Assembly (NCBI GenBank): GCA_003987725.1
Contig: RXJH01000003.1
Coordinates: 62,001-126,000 of the forward strand
Reading direction: 5' to 3'
DNA from: Hyphomicrobium sp.
GTDB taxonomy: Bacteria; Pseudomonadota; Alphaproteobacteria; Rhizobiales; Hyphomicrobiaceae
DNA: 64,000 bases
Shown here one piece after another: positions 24,818-33,763 of the stretch. Both the position numbers and the translations under genes were made by a program. Within the stretch, counting starts at the first letter, position 1, and each line of letters starts with the position of its first letter. A model generated the notes under the pieces. That model was not told the DNA's origin. It worked only from the letters and a program-made list of their open reading frames with translations, and ran no database searches.

Positions 24818-25948
24818 GTGCTCATCGTGGTGTCGTCTCTCGCGGCGGAGGGAACGCCGCGAATGGCACTCGTCCTGTGCCGGTATTGGCTGTCATGGGG
24901 AATACGGCCCGTTCTCGTGATCCTTCATGCTGCACCTGCGGATCTCGCGCCGGATTTTGATGCACTCGCCGTCGAAGGCATCGTGCTCGACATTCCGAAA
25001 AAAGGTTATGCGCGATATCTCATCCTCGCCGCGCACATCTTTGGAGCGGCCCGCAGGTATCGCGCGACCAGACTGCTGTCGATGCCTTTCGGATGGCATG
25101 CGTTTATTGCCCTCGGTGCGAGATTGGGCGGCGTCCGCCATGTCGTGGCGCACGTTGGCAACTATCCGGATGCCAGCCGCGGTTCTGCGTTCGCGAAGTT
25201 CCAGCTATTGGTTCAGCTAGGCCGTCCGTTAACGGATCGTCTCGTCTGCTGCAGCCGTTATGTGCAAGAGGGAACCATCAAGTATTTCGGCATTCGCGAG
25301 CGGGAAACGGCGGTCGTCTACAACGGCGTGCCCGCCGAAGATTTTTCGACGGATGCGATGCAAAGCCCGACGACACCGGACAAGCCGTTCACGATAGGCA
25401 TGGTGGCGCGGCTGGAAAAGCATAAGGATCAGGCGACGTTGATCCGGGCAGCCAAAATTCTGAAGGAGAGAGGCCGCAATATTCACGTCGAGATCGTTGG
25501 CGAGGGCAGCCAACGCGGTATGCTCGAACAACTGATTGCATCGGAAGGTCTCTCAGACACGGTAAGCCTGCTCGGTGTGCGCCGGGACGTACCGGCGATT
25601 ATAACCGAACTTGATCTATTCGTGTTCTCGACGACGCCAGATGAGGGCTTCGGCATAGCGCTTGTGGAGGCGATGATCGCAGGCGTTCCGATCGTGGCGA
25701 GTGATGTCGGAGCGTGCCGGGAAGTCTTGAGCGGCGGAACGCATGGAATCCTCGTGCCGCCCGCGGACGCCATCGCGCTCGCCGATGCAATCGACTTCGT
25801 GCGCGCCGAGCCTAAAACGGCAAGCCTGTGGGCGGATCGCGCGCGAGAAAAAGCCCTGCGAGAATATTCCGGCGAAGCCATGGCTCGCGAGTACGGCAAA
25901 GTACTGGGGCTTTCATTTCTCGCTCATTCGGCACGACAGACAACGTGA
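24818..25948 (+). CDS. GT4 glycosyltransferase (EPS)
   Basis: A 376-residue GT-B glycosyltransferase. The C-terminal half has the nucleotide-sugar site: IGMVARLEKHKDQATLIRA, VSLLGVRRDVPAI and the E-x7-E motif in DEGFGIALVEAM. The GTG start is set by GAGGG seven bases upstream; the frame has no other start before a stop at 24710. The 188 bases before it contain no convincing gene. The stop overlaps the next start (GTGA). It would add one sugar to the growing EPS repeat unit in the cytoplasm. Confidence 0.88.
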   Translation: MLIVVSSLAAEGTPRMALVLCRYWLSWGIRPVLVILHAAPADLAPDFDALAVEGIVLDIPKKGYARYLILAAHIFGAARRYRATRLLSMPFGWHAFIALGARLGGVRHVVAHVGNYPDASRGSAFAKFQLLVQLGRPLTDRLVCCSRYVQEGTIKYFGIRERETAVVYNGVPAEDFSTDAMQSPTTPDKPFTIGMVARLEKHKDQATLIRAAKILKERGRNIHVEIVGEGSQRGMLEQLIASEGLSDTVSLLGVRRDVPAIITELDLFVFSTTPDEGFGIALVEAMIAGVPIVASDVGACREVLSGGTHGILVPPADAIALADAIDFVRAEPKTASLWADRAREKALREYSGEAMAREYGKVLGLSFLAHSARQTT

Positions 25949-27096
25949 TCTCTAGACCTCGTCTCATGCACATCATCCACGGCCTTGGGGCTGGGGGAAC
26001 GGAGATGACGTGTTTGCGTTTGGCCGAGCATTGGCAATCGCGATTCAGGCAGTACGTCGTTGCGATGAAGCCCGACGCGCGTATGTTGGAGCCGGAATTC
26101 AACCGGCTCGCAAATTGCGTGCTGACTGTCGGCCCCGAAGGGCCGCAAAGCAATCTCGCCACGTGGCGATGGCTGCGATGTGTCTTCAAGAAAAATGCAC
26201 CGGACGCGCTGATCATTCACGTCTTCGGCGTGCCTCATTTAATCGCCGCATCGGCGGCGAGAAGTGCCGGAATTAAATCGCTCGCAGTGAAGGCGGGAAA
26301 TCCGCCTCCGCTGGAAATACGACCGCGGCGGCGATGGGCAGCCGTCACATTGGGATCGAAACTGCTCCGTTGTCGAATTGCGTCGTGCTCAACGGCGGTG
26401 AACGAAGAGCTTCGAAAACTCGGTGTTGGCATGCCGAAGCATTCTCGGGCGATTCCGAATGGCATCGACATTGCTTCTCTCTCGGCCAGAGCGGCAAGGT
26501 CGCGAGAGAAGAAAGAGAAGGGGCGGACCGTTATCGGAATGGTCGCGCGTCTGGACGCGATCAAAGACCATGGCACGCTTTTGCAAGCGTTGAGCTTGAT
26601 GCGCCCGCACGTCCCGGATTGCGAACTCTGGATCGTCGGCGATGGCGAGCGTGCGATGGCGCTCGAAGATCAGGCCCGAAGCTTGGGTGTCGCGGATCGA
26701 ATAAAGTTTCTCGGAAATCGCAGCGATGTCCCGGAATTGCTGGGCCAAATGGACGTCTACGCTTTTAGCACGACACGCGCTGAAGGCTTTGGCATCGCCC
26801 TCATCGAGGCAATGGCCGCCGGCGTGGCTATCGTGGCGTCGGACGTGCCCGCATGCCGCGAGGTGCTCGGAAATGGCGAGGCTGGATTGATCGTGCCTCC
26901 GGGCGACGCGACGAAGCTCGCAGAGGCGATCGTCGAACTTCTGCAGAACCAAGAGCTGCGCGCAAATATATGTGCAGCGGCCGCCCGTCGCGTCCAACGC
27001 GAATACAGTATCGAAAAATGCGCCGCCCGATGGGAAGCGCTTCTCTTCCAGAATGCTCCGCCCATCGGCCCGCCGGCTCATCAATGCGCATCCTGA
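25945..27096 (+). CDS. GT4 glycosyltransferase (EPS), close relative of the preceding one
   Basis: A 383-residue GT-B enzyme. The N-terminus has the family glycine loop HGLGAGGTEM; the C-terminus has GMVARLDAIKDHGTLLQAL and AEGFGIALIEAM with the E-x7-E pair. The last third is strongly similar to the preceding gene product (both contain SDV-x-ACREVL). I take the GTG at 25945, which overlaps the previous stop; the ATG at 25966 is an alternative. It ends 13 bases inside the next gene. Confidence 0.88.
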   Translation: MISRPRLMHIIHGLGAGGTEMTCLRLAEHWQSRFRQYVVAMKPDARMLEPEFNRLANCVLTVGPEGPQSNLATWRWLRCVFKKNAPDALIIHVFGVPHLIAASAARSAGIKSLAVKAGNPPPLEIRPRRRWAAVTLGSKLLRCRIASCSTAVNEELRKLGVGMPKHSRAIPNGIDIASLSARAARSREKKEKGRTVIGMVARLDAIKDHGTLLQALSLMRPHVPDCELWIVGDGERAMALEDQARSLGVADRIKFLGNRSDVPELLGQMDVYAFSTTRAEGFGIALIEAMAAGVAIVASDVPACREVLGNGEAGLIVPPGDATKLAEAIVELLQNQELRANICAAAARRVQREYSIEKCAARWEALLFQNAPPIGPPAHQCAS

Positions 27097-28232
27097 CTTG
27101 TCTCGGCGATGCGACGTCGATCGTTACGTGGAGCAACACGCCATATTTTCTCTTGAAAGCAGGACAGAGCGCGGGCTTCCTCGATGACGGATGGCGGCTC
27201 GATACGAGAGTCCTGCGCTATCATCGGCTGGCTTGGAATGCCGCCAGGACGATGAAGCGGCTGGAAATGGGCGGCTTTCAATACAGTCCATCATTTCTGC
27301 GCCGCCTGATTGCCCAAGTAAGGCCGATAGATTTCGAAACCGAAGTCATCAGTCATTTTCCGCTGTTTCCGCCGTTAGGAAGCGGCGTTCGGCGTACGAG
27401 CTATTACATCGACGCGACGCTGGCGCAGAACTTCGGCGACTACGGCTTGGCCGGACGCGGTGGCGTCGGCAAGGCGATGGCCGCCGACGCGATCGCGAGA
27501 GAGCGCGATCAATACGAAGCCGCCGAACGCATCGTGTGCATGAGCCGTTGGGCAGCCCGCTCCGTCGTCGAGCGCTATGGAATATCGGGGCGCAAGGTTC
27601 ACGTCGTGCCGCCAGGAGCAAACTTGCCGCCGGACGAAGGACCTGCGTTCGCGGCAAAGCATGGCGGCCCGCTCGTCACGTTGAGACTGGGATTCATCGG
27701 CAAGGACTGGCGAAGAAAGAACCTGCCATTCCTCCTTCAAATTGCCGACGCGCTGCATGCGCGCCGGGTGCCGGTTGAAATAGCGGCCGCTGGGTTCGAC
27801 CCCGCTGCTGGACCTCGTCACCATCTGATGAAAGCGGTAGGCTTCATAGACAAGCGTCATGACATGGCGAAGTTCGTGCGCTTCATCCGTTCGTGCCACT
27901 TCATATGTCTGTTCTCAAACGCCGAAGCCTTGGGCGTCTCGAATAGAGAGAGTTTGCGGCTGGGCGTTCCGGTTCTCGCGCGCAACATCGGTGGAATTGC
28001 CGACTCGATGCCGGAAGGATGCGGCCTTCTTTTCGAGCCATCGGCACAGCCGGAAGACGTCGCCAACGCGATAGAAACTTACGTTCTGAACCCCGATCGA
28101 TATTGGGTGCTCCGCGTGTCCGTCGCGGCGAGAAGTGAAGAGTTCTCATGGGCCACGGCCGTGAGAAAGCTGCAGGCGATCTGGTCGGGCTCAGACCAGT
28201 ACGCCTACGAAAGGCTGAAGTCCTATGCCTGA
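27084..28232 (+). CDS. Glycosyltransferase, GT-B type (EPS)
   Basis: A 382-residue enzyme. The N-terminal half is divergent (starts MRILTCLGDATSIVTWSNTP), while the C-terminal half has the group 1 pattern: LGFIGKDWRRKNLPFLLQI and SNAEALGVSNRESLRLG with the conserved Glu pair. The ATG at 27084 lies inside the preceding gene (13-base overlap), and its own end overlaps the next start by eight bases. Donor and acceptor are unknown. Confidence 0.84.
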   Translation: MRILTCLGDATSIVTWSNTPYFLLKAGQSAGFLDDGWRLDTRVLRYHRLAWNAARTMKRLEMGGFQYSPSFLRRLIAQVRPIDFETEVISHFPLFPPLGSGVRRTSYYIDATLAQNFGDYGLAGRGGVGKAMAADAIARERDQYEAAERIVCMSRWAARSVVERYGISGRKVHVVPPGANLPPDEGPAFAAKHGGPLVTLRLGFIGKDWRRKNLPFLLQIADALHARRVPVEIAAAGFDPAAGPRHHLMKAVGFIDKRHDMAKFVRFIRSCHFICLFSNAEALGVSNRESLRLGVPVLARNIGGIADSMPEGCGLLFEPSAQPEDVANAIETYVLNPDRYWVLRVSVAARSEEFSWATAVRKLQAIWSGSDQYAYERLKSYA

Positions 28233-29448
28233 CCCGACGCCGTTGCGCTTTGCGGTGCTGCAGCCCGGAGCGCGGTTGCACTACGCGCTGCCGGCGGTCC
28301 TGCAGCGGGCGGGAATGCTCGATCGCTTGTACACGGACTTTTGCGGCAACACGGGGCCGCTGCGTCATCTAGGTCAACTATTGCCGCGCTCGCTGCAACC
28401 GGCGCCGGTCCGCCGGCTGCTTGGGAGAAAGCTTCCGGCAGAAATTCCACGGGCGAAAGTGAGAGAGGTGCGCACTGCCGTTATCCGCGAGAAAGCTGCA
28501 AAGATCTTCAGAATAAACGGGACAGCAAGCGCGACGTCATTGCTCGCCGCCGCACGCAACGAGCGTTTCGGCGGAGCCAACGCTATCTACACGGTCTTGG
28601 TCAATGAAGACATAGAGACCTGCCGTGAAGCGAAAGCGCGCGGTTGCAAAATCGTGCACGAGGCAATGCTCTCGCCCGATATTGGTCTCTGGCTGGATGA
28701 GGAGCATGAAAGGTTCCCGGGGCGCCGGCTGAGCGAACGTTCGATCGAACGCGTGAACGCGGGACGTGCTCGCGACCGTATGAAATATGAGATTGCGGAC
28801 TTGATCATCGCGCCATCTGAATTCGTGAAGAACGCCGTGATTGCCTTGGGTGCTGACGCCTCGCGCGTCGTTGTCGTCCCCTATGGCATCGATGGAAGTT
28901 GGCTCCAGAGTAGACCGGAGCCGGTGCGGGGCCGTGCGCTGTTCGTCGGCAACGTCTCTCTGCTCAAAGGTAATCACTACCTCGCGGAGGCGTCCCGACT
29001 GCTTGCTCGAAGAAGAACGGGCTGCAGCGTGCGCGTTGTCGGACCGGTCCAACGCCGAATCTTGGACGATCCACTCTTTTATGGTCCGAGCTATGTAGGG
29101 CAGATTCCGAGATCGGAGATCCGGTCGGAATTCCTAGCGGCCGATGTCTTCGTGCTGCCGACGTTGTGCGAAGGATCTGCGCTGGTGCATCTCGAAGCGA
29201 TGGCGAGCGGTGTTCCTGTGATCACCACGCCGAATTGCGGTTCGGTCGTCCGCGACGGCATCGACGGAATTATCGTGCCGATACGATCGGCGACTGCCGT
29301 AGCCGACGCCATAGAGCGCATTGTGACGGACAGAAACCTCCGCGAGACGATGTCTCGCAACGCCCGGGAAAGGGCAGCGTCTTTCACATTGGATCAGTAT
29401 GGAGACCGACTCGTCGGAGCGCTTTCCAGACTTCAGGATGGCAATTAA
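28225..29448 (+). CDS. Glycosyltransferase, GT4-like (EPS)
   Basis: A 407-residue GT-B protein. Features are a basic N-terminal half with an early LRFAVLQPGARLHYALP, then VVVPYGIDGSWLQ, ALFVGNVSLLKGNHYLAEA and the donor motif CEGSALVHLEAMASGVPVI. The ATG lies inside the previous gene by eight bases, indicating translational coupling. About 50 bases separate it from the next membrane protein gene. Confidence 0.86.
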   Translation: MPDPTPLRFAVLQPGARLHYALPAVLQRAGMLDRLYTDFCGNTGPLRHLGQLLPRSLQPAPVRRLLGRKLPAEIPRAKVREVRTAVIREKAAKIFRINGTASATSLLAAARNERFGGANAIYTVLVNEDIETCREAKARGCKIVHEAMLSPDIGLWLDEEHERFPGRRLSERSIERVNAGRARDRMKYEIADLIIAPSEFVKNAVIALGADASRVVVVPYGIDGSWLQSRPEPVRGRALFVGNVSLLKGNHYLAEASRLLARRRTGCSVRVVGPVQRRILDDPLFYGPSYVGQIPRSEIRSEFLAADVFVLPTLCEGSALVHLEAMASGVPVITTPNCGSVVRDGIDGIIVPIRSATAVADAIERIVTDRNLRETMSRNARERAASFTLDQYGDRLVGALSRLQDGN

Positions 29449-29501
29449 CCTCAGCGAAATGCGGCCAAGCATCCCGCTCATGCGCGTTCTTAGCTAACTC
29501 C

Positions 29502-30869
29502 GTGTTCTACATGCTGATAGGTCTTTTGGCGGCATTCGGCGCGTTCGCGATATATCGCGACTGGACGCGATGGCACGATGTGTTCCACCCGACCATCTAC
29601 TGCGTTCCTCAGTTGATGTTCCTCTATGTGGCATTTCCCCTATACGGCCTTGCGACCGACGAGTTCGAATTCGTGTCGCGTGCCGGTTACTGGGATCAGC
29701 TGGCTGACTTCCAATTCATTGCCGGCGTCATGTGCATCGCATTGATTTGCGGCATTTGGTGGGGAGATCGCAAGGGTGTCGCTACGCCCGGCACCATCGT
29801 CGAGCATGATGCCAAAGCCATTTTTATCGTTGCAGTTCTGTTCGGCATATTGGGATCGGTTTCCTGGATCGTTGGCATCGTGAATGTCGGCGGATTCGAT
29901 GCCGCGTATGGGCGCGCCTACGGCGGAGGGTGGGACGATAGCGGTTATGTTCGCGAGGCGGCGCAGTTCGGGTTCGTCGCGGCGCCTCTGCTCGTTCTAT
30001 CGCGCCGTAAAGGCGGAATGCACCTCCAGCACTGGCTGCTGGTCTTCATCTTCCTGCTTCCGCTGCTCGTGCAAGGCTTTCTGGGAGCGAGGCGAGGGCC
30101 GACCTTTCTTGCGATCACCGGATTGGCTGCGAGCTATATTCTCACCTTTCGTCCACGCATACCTTTCTGGCTTGCGTCCGCCGCGGCTCTCCTGATCGGA
30201 ACGTTGCTGCTATGGCTCGTCGCCAATCGCGGCGCGATTTATTTGGGTTCGGAGCAGCCGCTGGATAGTCCCGTTTCGCGCATGCTCGAGAACTGGTCCG
30301 GCAATGAGTATCTCTTTTCGTCTGCCATCGTCCGATATGTGAATGAGGTAGGAGAGCCGTTCTACGGCATGCGCATTTTTGCGCATATGACAGCGCGCGT
30401 TGTCCCGTCTGCTATTTGGCCAACCAAATATGCCGACGTTCTTGGGAGGCTCGGACTCGATATCGACCTGACGCAGGAGGCAGGCATCCCCGTCGATAGA
30501 ATTGCGCTCGTCACCGGCTGGAAGGTGGCCATCGGCGCCGCGCCGGGACTAGTCGGCGACTTCTGGATGGAATTCGGAATATTTGCACCTCTCGCCGCAT
30601 TCGCTTTGGGAATGCTCTACGGTCGGCTTTGGCGCCGGAGTCGCAGCGATCCGCGCTTGCAGCCCGCCTACGCGATGTTCGCCGCGCTCTCGATATACAT
30701 CCTGACGCAAACGATCGAAGCGTGGATGTTCAGAGCGCTCCTCTTCGGCATACCCGCGATCGTCGCCTTGCGACTGCTGGCACGTCGAAGAGAAGACACT
30801 CGCGTTCCGAACCAGATTTGGTACGGGCACTCGCTCATGCAACCCGGCCGGGCGCGGCATTGCGAATAG
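29502..30869 (+). CDS. O-antigen/EPS polymerase-like membrane protein
   Basis: A protein of about 455 residues with ten or more membrane helices and a large periplasmic loop containing RGAIYLGSEQPLDSPVSRML, the general layout of Wzy-type repeat-unit polymerases. The N-terminal helix is LIGLLAAFGAFAIY. I choose the GTG at 29502, with an ATG at 29511 equally possible; neither has a good ribosome site, and the open frame upstream to 29166 overlaps the preceding glycosyltransferase and is non-coding. The stop overlaps the next start by ten bases. It could be the true EPS polymerase. Confidence 0.7.
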   Translation: MFYMLIGLLAAFGAFAIYRDWTRWHDVFHPTIYCVPQLMFLYVAFPLYGLATDEFEFVSRAGYWDQLADFQFIAGVMCIALICGIWWGDRKGVATPGTIVEHDAKAIFIVAVLFGILGSVSWIVGIVNVGGFDAAYGRAYGGGWDDSGYVREAAQFGFVAAPLLVLSRRKGGMHLQHWLLVFIFLLPLLVQGFLGARRGPTFLAITGLAASYILTFRPRIPFWLASAAALLIGTLLLWLVANRGAIYLGSEQPLDSPVSRMLENWSGNEYLFSSAIVRYVNEVGEPFYGMRIFAHMTARVVPSAIWPTKYADVLGRLGLDIDLTQEAGIPVDRIALVTGWKVAIGAAPGLVGDFWMEFGIFAPLAAFALGMLYGRLWRRSRSDPRLQPAYAMFAALSIYILTQTIEAWMFRALLFGIPAIVALRLLARRREDTRVPNQIWYGHSLMQPGRARHCE

Positions 30870-31993
30870 CGCTGCTCTTCCGGAGCTATGGCCCCTATCA
30901 CCTCGCGCGCCTGAAGGCGCTGCGGAAAGACCATACGGTCCTCGCCGTCGAATGGTCTCCTGTCGATGGCGACTACGGCTGGGAGGAAAGCGAGAGGAAG
31001 CGCGAAGCCGGCGTCATCGCGCTGTCTGCGAATAAGCTTGCCGCCAAGCTCGCTGAATTCTCAACCGAGGCGGTGGCGATACCCGGATATTCGGAACCGT
31101 TCGCTTTGGGCGCATTGCGGAGTTGCAATAAACTGGGAATGCCCGCCGTTCTGATGAGTGACACACATGCTGGAAGCATCCGAGGGAATGCGGGCCGCGA
31201 GACGTTGAAACGCCAAGTCGTTGCGCTCTACCGTTCGGCGCTCGTAGCCGGTAAGCCCCACGTGGAATATCTGACATCGCTGGGGTTTCCTTCCAAGAGA
31301 ATCGTGGCGGGTTACGACGTCGTCGACAATCGTCATTTTTCAACACACGCTGCGGGCTCCGCGCCGAAAAATGACGGACTTCCGCAAACCTACTTTTTCT
31401 GCTGCGCGCGTTTTGTCGCCAAGAAGAATTTGCAATTCCTCGTCGAAGCATTCGCTCAATATCGGCGTGAGCACCTGCGTGACGCATGGGATCTCGTCAT
31501 CGCGGGCGATGGCCCGTTACGCGACGCAGTCGCACGCCATGCGTCGGAGCTTTCTGTCGGGCCGAACGTCCATATTCTGGGACATCGATCCTATGCAGAG
31601 CTCCCGGACCTTTATGCCGCCGCTGGCGCTTTCATCCTGCCGAGCGTCGTCGACGAATGGGGTCTCGTCGTCAATGAGGCCATGGCTACGGGCCTTCCGG
31701 TCCTGGTTTCGAAAGGCGCGGGTTGCCATCGCGATCTCGTAGACATCGGTGTCAACGGCTTCGTCTTCGATCCGGCGAACGCCGGTGAGCTTGCTGGATT
31801 GATGACCCGGATCGCGACATCCACGAGGCGAAATGAAATGGGAGCGGCTAGCCGGCGCATCATCGCGGATTGGGATGTCGATCGCTTTGCGAACGGACTG
31901 ACAGCGGCGGCCGACCTGGCAAAAAGTTCGCATTCCCGAAAGCGCTTCCACATAGGCGGTGCGATCGCAGCCGCGTTGTCTTTTGCGAGATGA
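30860..31993 (+). CDS. GT4 glycosyltransferase (EPS)
   Basis: A 377-residue GT-B enzyme. The N-terminus reads LRIALLFRSYGPYHLARLKA; the donor site shows FFCCARFVAKKNLQFLVEAF and DEWGLVVNEAMATGLPVLVS with the E-x7-E pair, then GCHRDLV. The likely start is TTG at 30860, overlapping the polymerase-like gene by ten bases; no ATG or GTG fits the N-terminal strand better. It is separated from the next gene by about 13 bases. Confidence 0.83.
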   Translation: MRIALLFRSYGPYHLARLKALRKDHTVLAVEWSPVDGDYGWEESERKREAGVIALSANKLAAKLAEFSTEAVAIPGYSEPFALGALRSCNKLGMPAVLMSDTHAGSIRGNAGRETLKRQVVALYRSALVAGKPHVEYLTSLGFPSKRIVAGYDVVDNRHFSTHAAGSAPKNDGLPQTYFFCCARFVAKKNLQFLVEAFAQYRREHLRDAWDLVIAGDGPLRDAVARHASELSVGPNVHILGHRSYAELPDLYAAAGAFILPSVVDEWGLVVNEAMATGLPVLVSKGAGCHRDLVDIGVNGFVFDPANAGELAGLMTRIATSTRRNEMGAASRRIIADWDVDRFANGLTAAADLAKSSHSRKRFHIGGAIAAALSFAR

Positions 31994-32006
31994 AGTCCGG
32001 GTGCGA

Positions 32007-33164
32007 ATGAAAGTCATGCTCGTCACCGGCAGTCTCTCGCGATCGGGCGGCGGCGTCGCAGCCGCTGTACAATGCCTGTCGCGAAGCCTGTTGGCCGCCA
32101 AGGCGAAAGTAAACGTTCTCGGACTGCGAGACGGCAGTTGGCATTGCGATGCCGGAGAATGGGAGGATATTGACGCTATGCCGCTTCGCGTGGTCGGTCC
32201 ATCAGCGATCGGCTACGCCCCTGATGCGCATATGAGTCTGCAAAGAGCGCGCGCGGATATCGCCCACACACATGGCATCTGGAAGTATCCATCCAGCGCG
32301 GTCGCGCACTGGGGCGCTTCTACGGGCCGCCCATATGTCGTCTCACCGCACGGCATGCTCGACGCCTGGGCGATGAAAAATTCCGCCTGGAAGAAGCGAA
32401 TAGCCGCGACGCTGTACGAGAACGCGCATCTGCGCGGGGCGTCATGCTTTCACGCTCTCTGCGATGCTGAAGCCGAGGCAATTCGCGATCTCGGCTTTAA
32501 CCGCCCCATTTGCGTAATTCCGAACGGCATCGTGCAGCCGCTAATAGAAATTTCAAAGCCCGCGCCGTGGGAGGCGCTTGTTCCGCGCGGGCATCGCGTC
32601 ATGCTTTTTCTTGGCCGGCTGCATCCGAAGAAAAACCTGGCTGCACTCATTGATGCATGGCCGTCCGATGCAACGAACCCAAATTGGCATCTTGTGATCG
32701 GGGGATGGAGTGAGGGAAGACACGAAGAGACACTCCGTAAACTTGCGAAGACACGCGCTCTGGAACACCGCATTCACTTTGTTGGGCCGCTATTCGGCAA
32801 TGAAAAAGCCGCCGCATTCAGAGCGGCCGATGCATTTGTATTGCCATCGCTAAGCGAGGGATTGCCGATCGCGGTTCTCGAAGCGTGGTCCTACGGACTT
32901 CCCGTGCTCAAGACGGATGCGTGCAATATTGCTCAAGGATTTCGCGAAAATGCAGCATTCCGCCTCTCGCTCGAGCCGGATCGTATGGTGGCTGAAATCC
33001 TAGCATTCATGCAAATGGATCGGGAGGCGCAGCGTGTGATGGGGCGCAACGGGCAGCACCTCACCGAGCGTGATTTCTGCTGGAGCGGCGTCGCCGGACA
33101 ACTTCTCGAAGTTTACCGATGGTTGCTCGACGGCGGACCACCGCCAGCATGCGTCCGCTTCTGA
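32007..33164 (+). CDS. GT4 glycosyltransferase (EPS)
   Basis: A 385-residue GT-B enzyme with the N-terminal glycine loop VTGSLSRSGGGVAAAVQ, the middle AHTHGIWKYPS and YVVSPHGMLDAWAM, typical of family 4 transferases in EPS clusters, and the donor motif SEGLPIAVLEAWSYGLPVL. The start is the ATG at 32007; an in-frame GTG lies two codons earlier. It ends 15 bases before the WcaF-like gene. Confidence 0.88.
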   Translation: MKVMLVTGSLSRSGGGVAAAVQCLSRSLLAAKAKVNVLGLRDGSWHCDAGEWEDIDAMPLRVVGPSAIGYAPDAHMSLQRARADIAHTHGIWKYPSSAVAHWGASTGRPYVVSPHGMLDAWAMKNSAWKKRIAATLYENAHLRGASCFHALCDAEAEAIRDLGFNRPICVIPNGIVQPLIEISKPAPWEALVPRGHRVMLFLGRLHPKKNLAALIDAWPSDATNPNWHLVIGGWSEGRHEETLRKLAKTRALEHRIHFVGPLFGNEKAAAFRAADAFVLPSLSEGLPIAVLEAWSYGLPVLKTDACNIAQGFRENAAFRLSLEPDRMVAEILAFMQMDREAQRVMGRNGQHLTERDFCWSGVAGQLLEVYRWLLDGGPPPACVRF

Positions 33165-33179
33165 AAGTCGAAATACGCG

Positions 33180-33734
33180 ATGCGGCTTGATACCTATGAC
33201 AACAGCCGCTTTTCGCGAGGCAGATCGCGTTGGATCGAGTCCCTCTGGATATTCGTGCAATGGCTCGCGATCCGGTCGCAAGTTCCCGGATCGGCTCATC
33301 GTCGCTTCATCTTGCGCATGTTCGGCGCGCGCATCGGCAGCGGCGTAACGATCAAGCCGGGTCTTCGCGTGAAGTTCCCTTGGCGGCTGACGGTGGGCGA
33401 CCATTCCTGGCTCGGCGAAGACGTATGGATCGATAATCTCGCCGAGGTCGCAATCGGTTCGCATTGCTGTATATCGCAGGGCGCTTATCTCTGCACGGGC
33501 AATCACGATTGGATGGCACCCGCGTTTGATCTTCACGCTGAACCGATAGTCGTCTGCGATAGAGTCTGGATCGGAGCACGCGCCGTCGTGGCGCCGGGTG
33601 TGACCATCGGCGAAGGGAGCATCCTGGCGTTGGGCAGCATCGCAACGCGCACGACGTCGCCGTGGACCATCAACAGCGGCAACCCTGCGAAGGAAATCAG
33701 GAACCGGCCGCAGCCTTCAACCGCGAGCGCTTGA
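33180..33734 (+). CDS. WcaF-like colanic-acid-type acetyltransferase
   Basis: A 184-residue left-handed beta-helix acyltransferase. The hexapeptide repeats are visible in GARIGSGVTIKPGLRVKFPW, DNLAEVAIGSHCCISQGAYL and VWIGARAVVAPGVTIGEGSI. The histidine of CTGNHDW matches the catalytic site of WcaF/NodL-type enzymes, which acetylate sugars from acetyl-CoA. It would add O-acetyl groups to the EPS repeat unit. It sits directly between two glycosyltransferase genes in the same orientation. Confidence 0.9.
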   Translation: MRLDTYDNSRFSRGRSRWIESLWIFVQWLAIRSQVPGSAHRRFILRMFGARIGSGVTIKPGLRVKFPWRLTVGDHSWLGEDVWIDNLAEVAIGSHCCISQGAYLCTGNHDWMAPAFDLHAEPIVVCDRVWIGARAVVAPGVTIGEGSILALGSIATRTTSPWTINSGNPAKEIRNRPQPSTASA

Positions 33735-33763
33735 GCCTCTCTCTTGCGGATCCGTAATCGCTG

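Noticed and set aside
24681-24920. A 79-codon plus-strand frame before the first EPS glycosyltransferase gene of the run.
   Set aside because: It overlaps the glycosyltransferase start out of frame, has no ribosome site and shows shadow-like Arg/Ser content.
29166-29501. A longer N-terminus for the polymerase-like protein.
   Set aside because: It overlaps the preceding glycosyltransferase gene out of frame, and the added residues are Arg/Cys-rich without membrane character.
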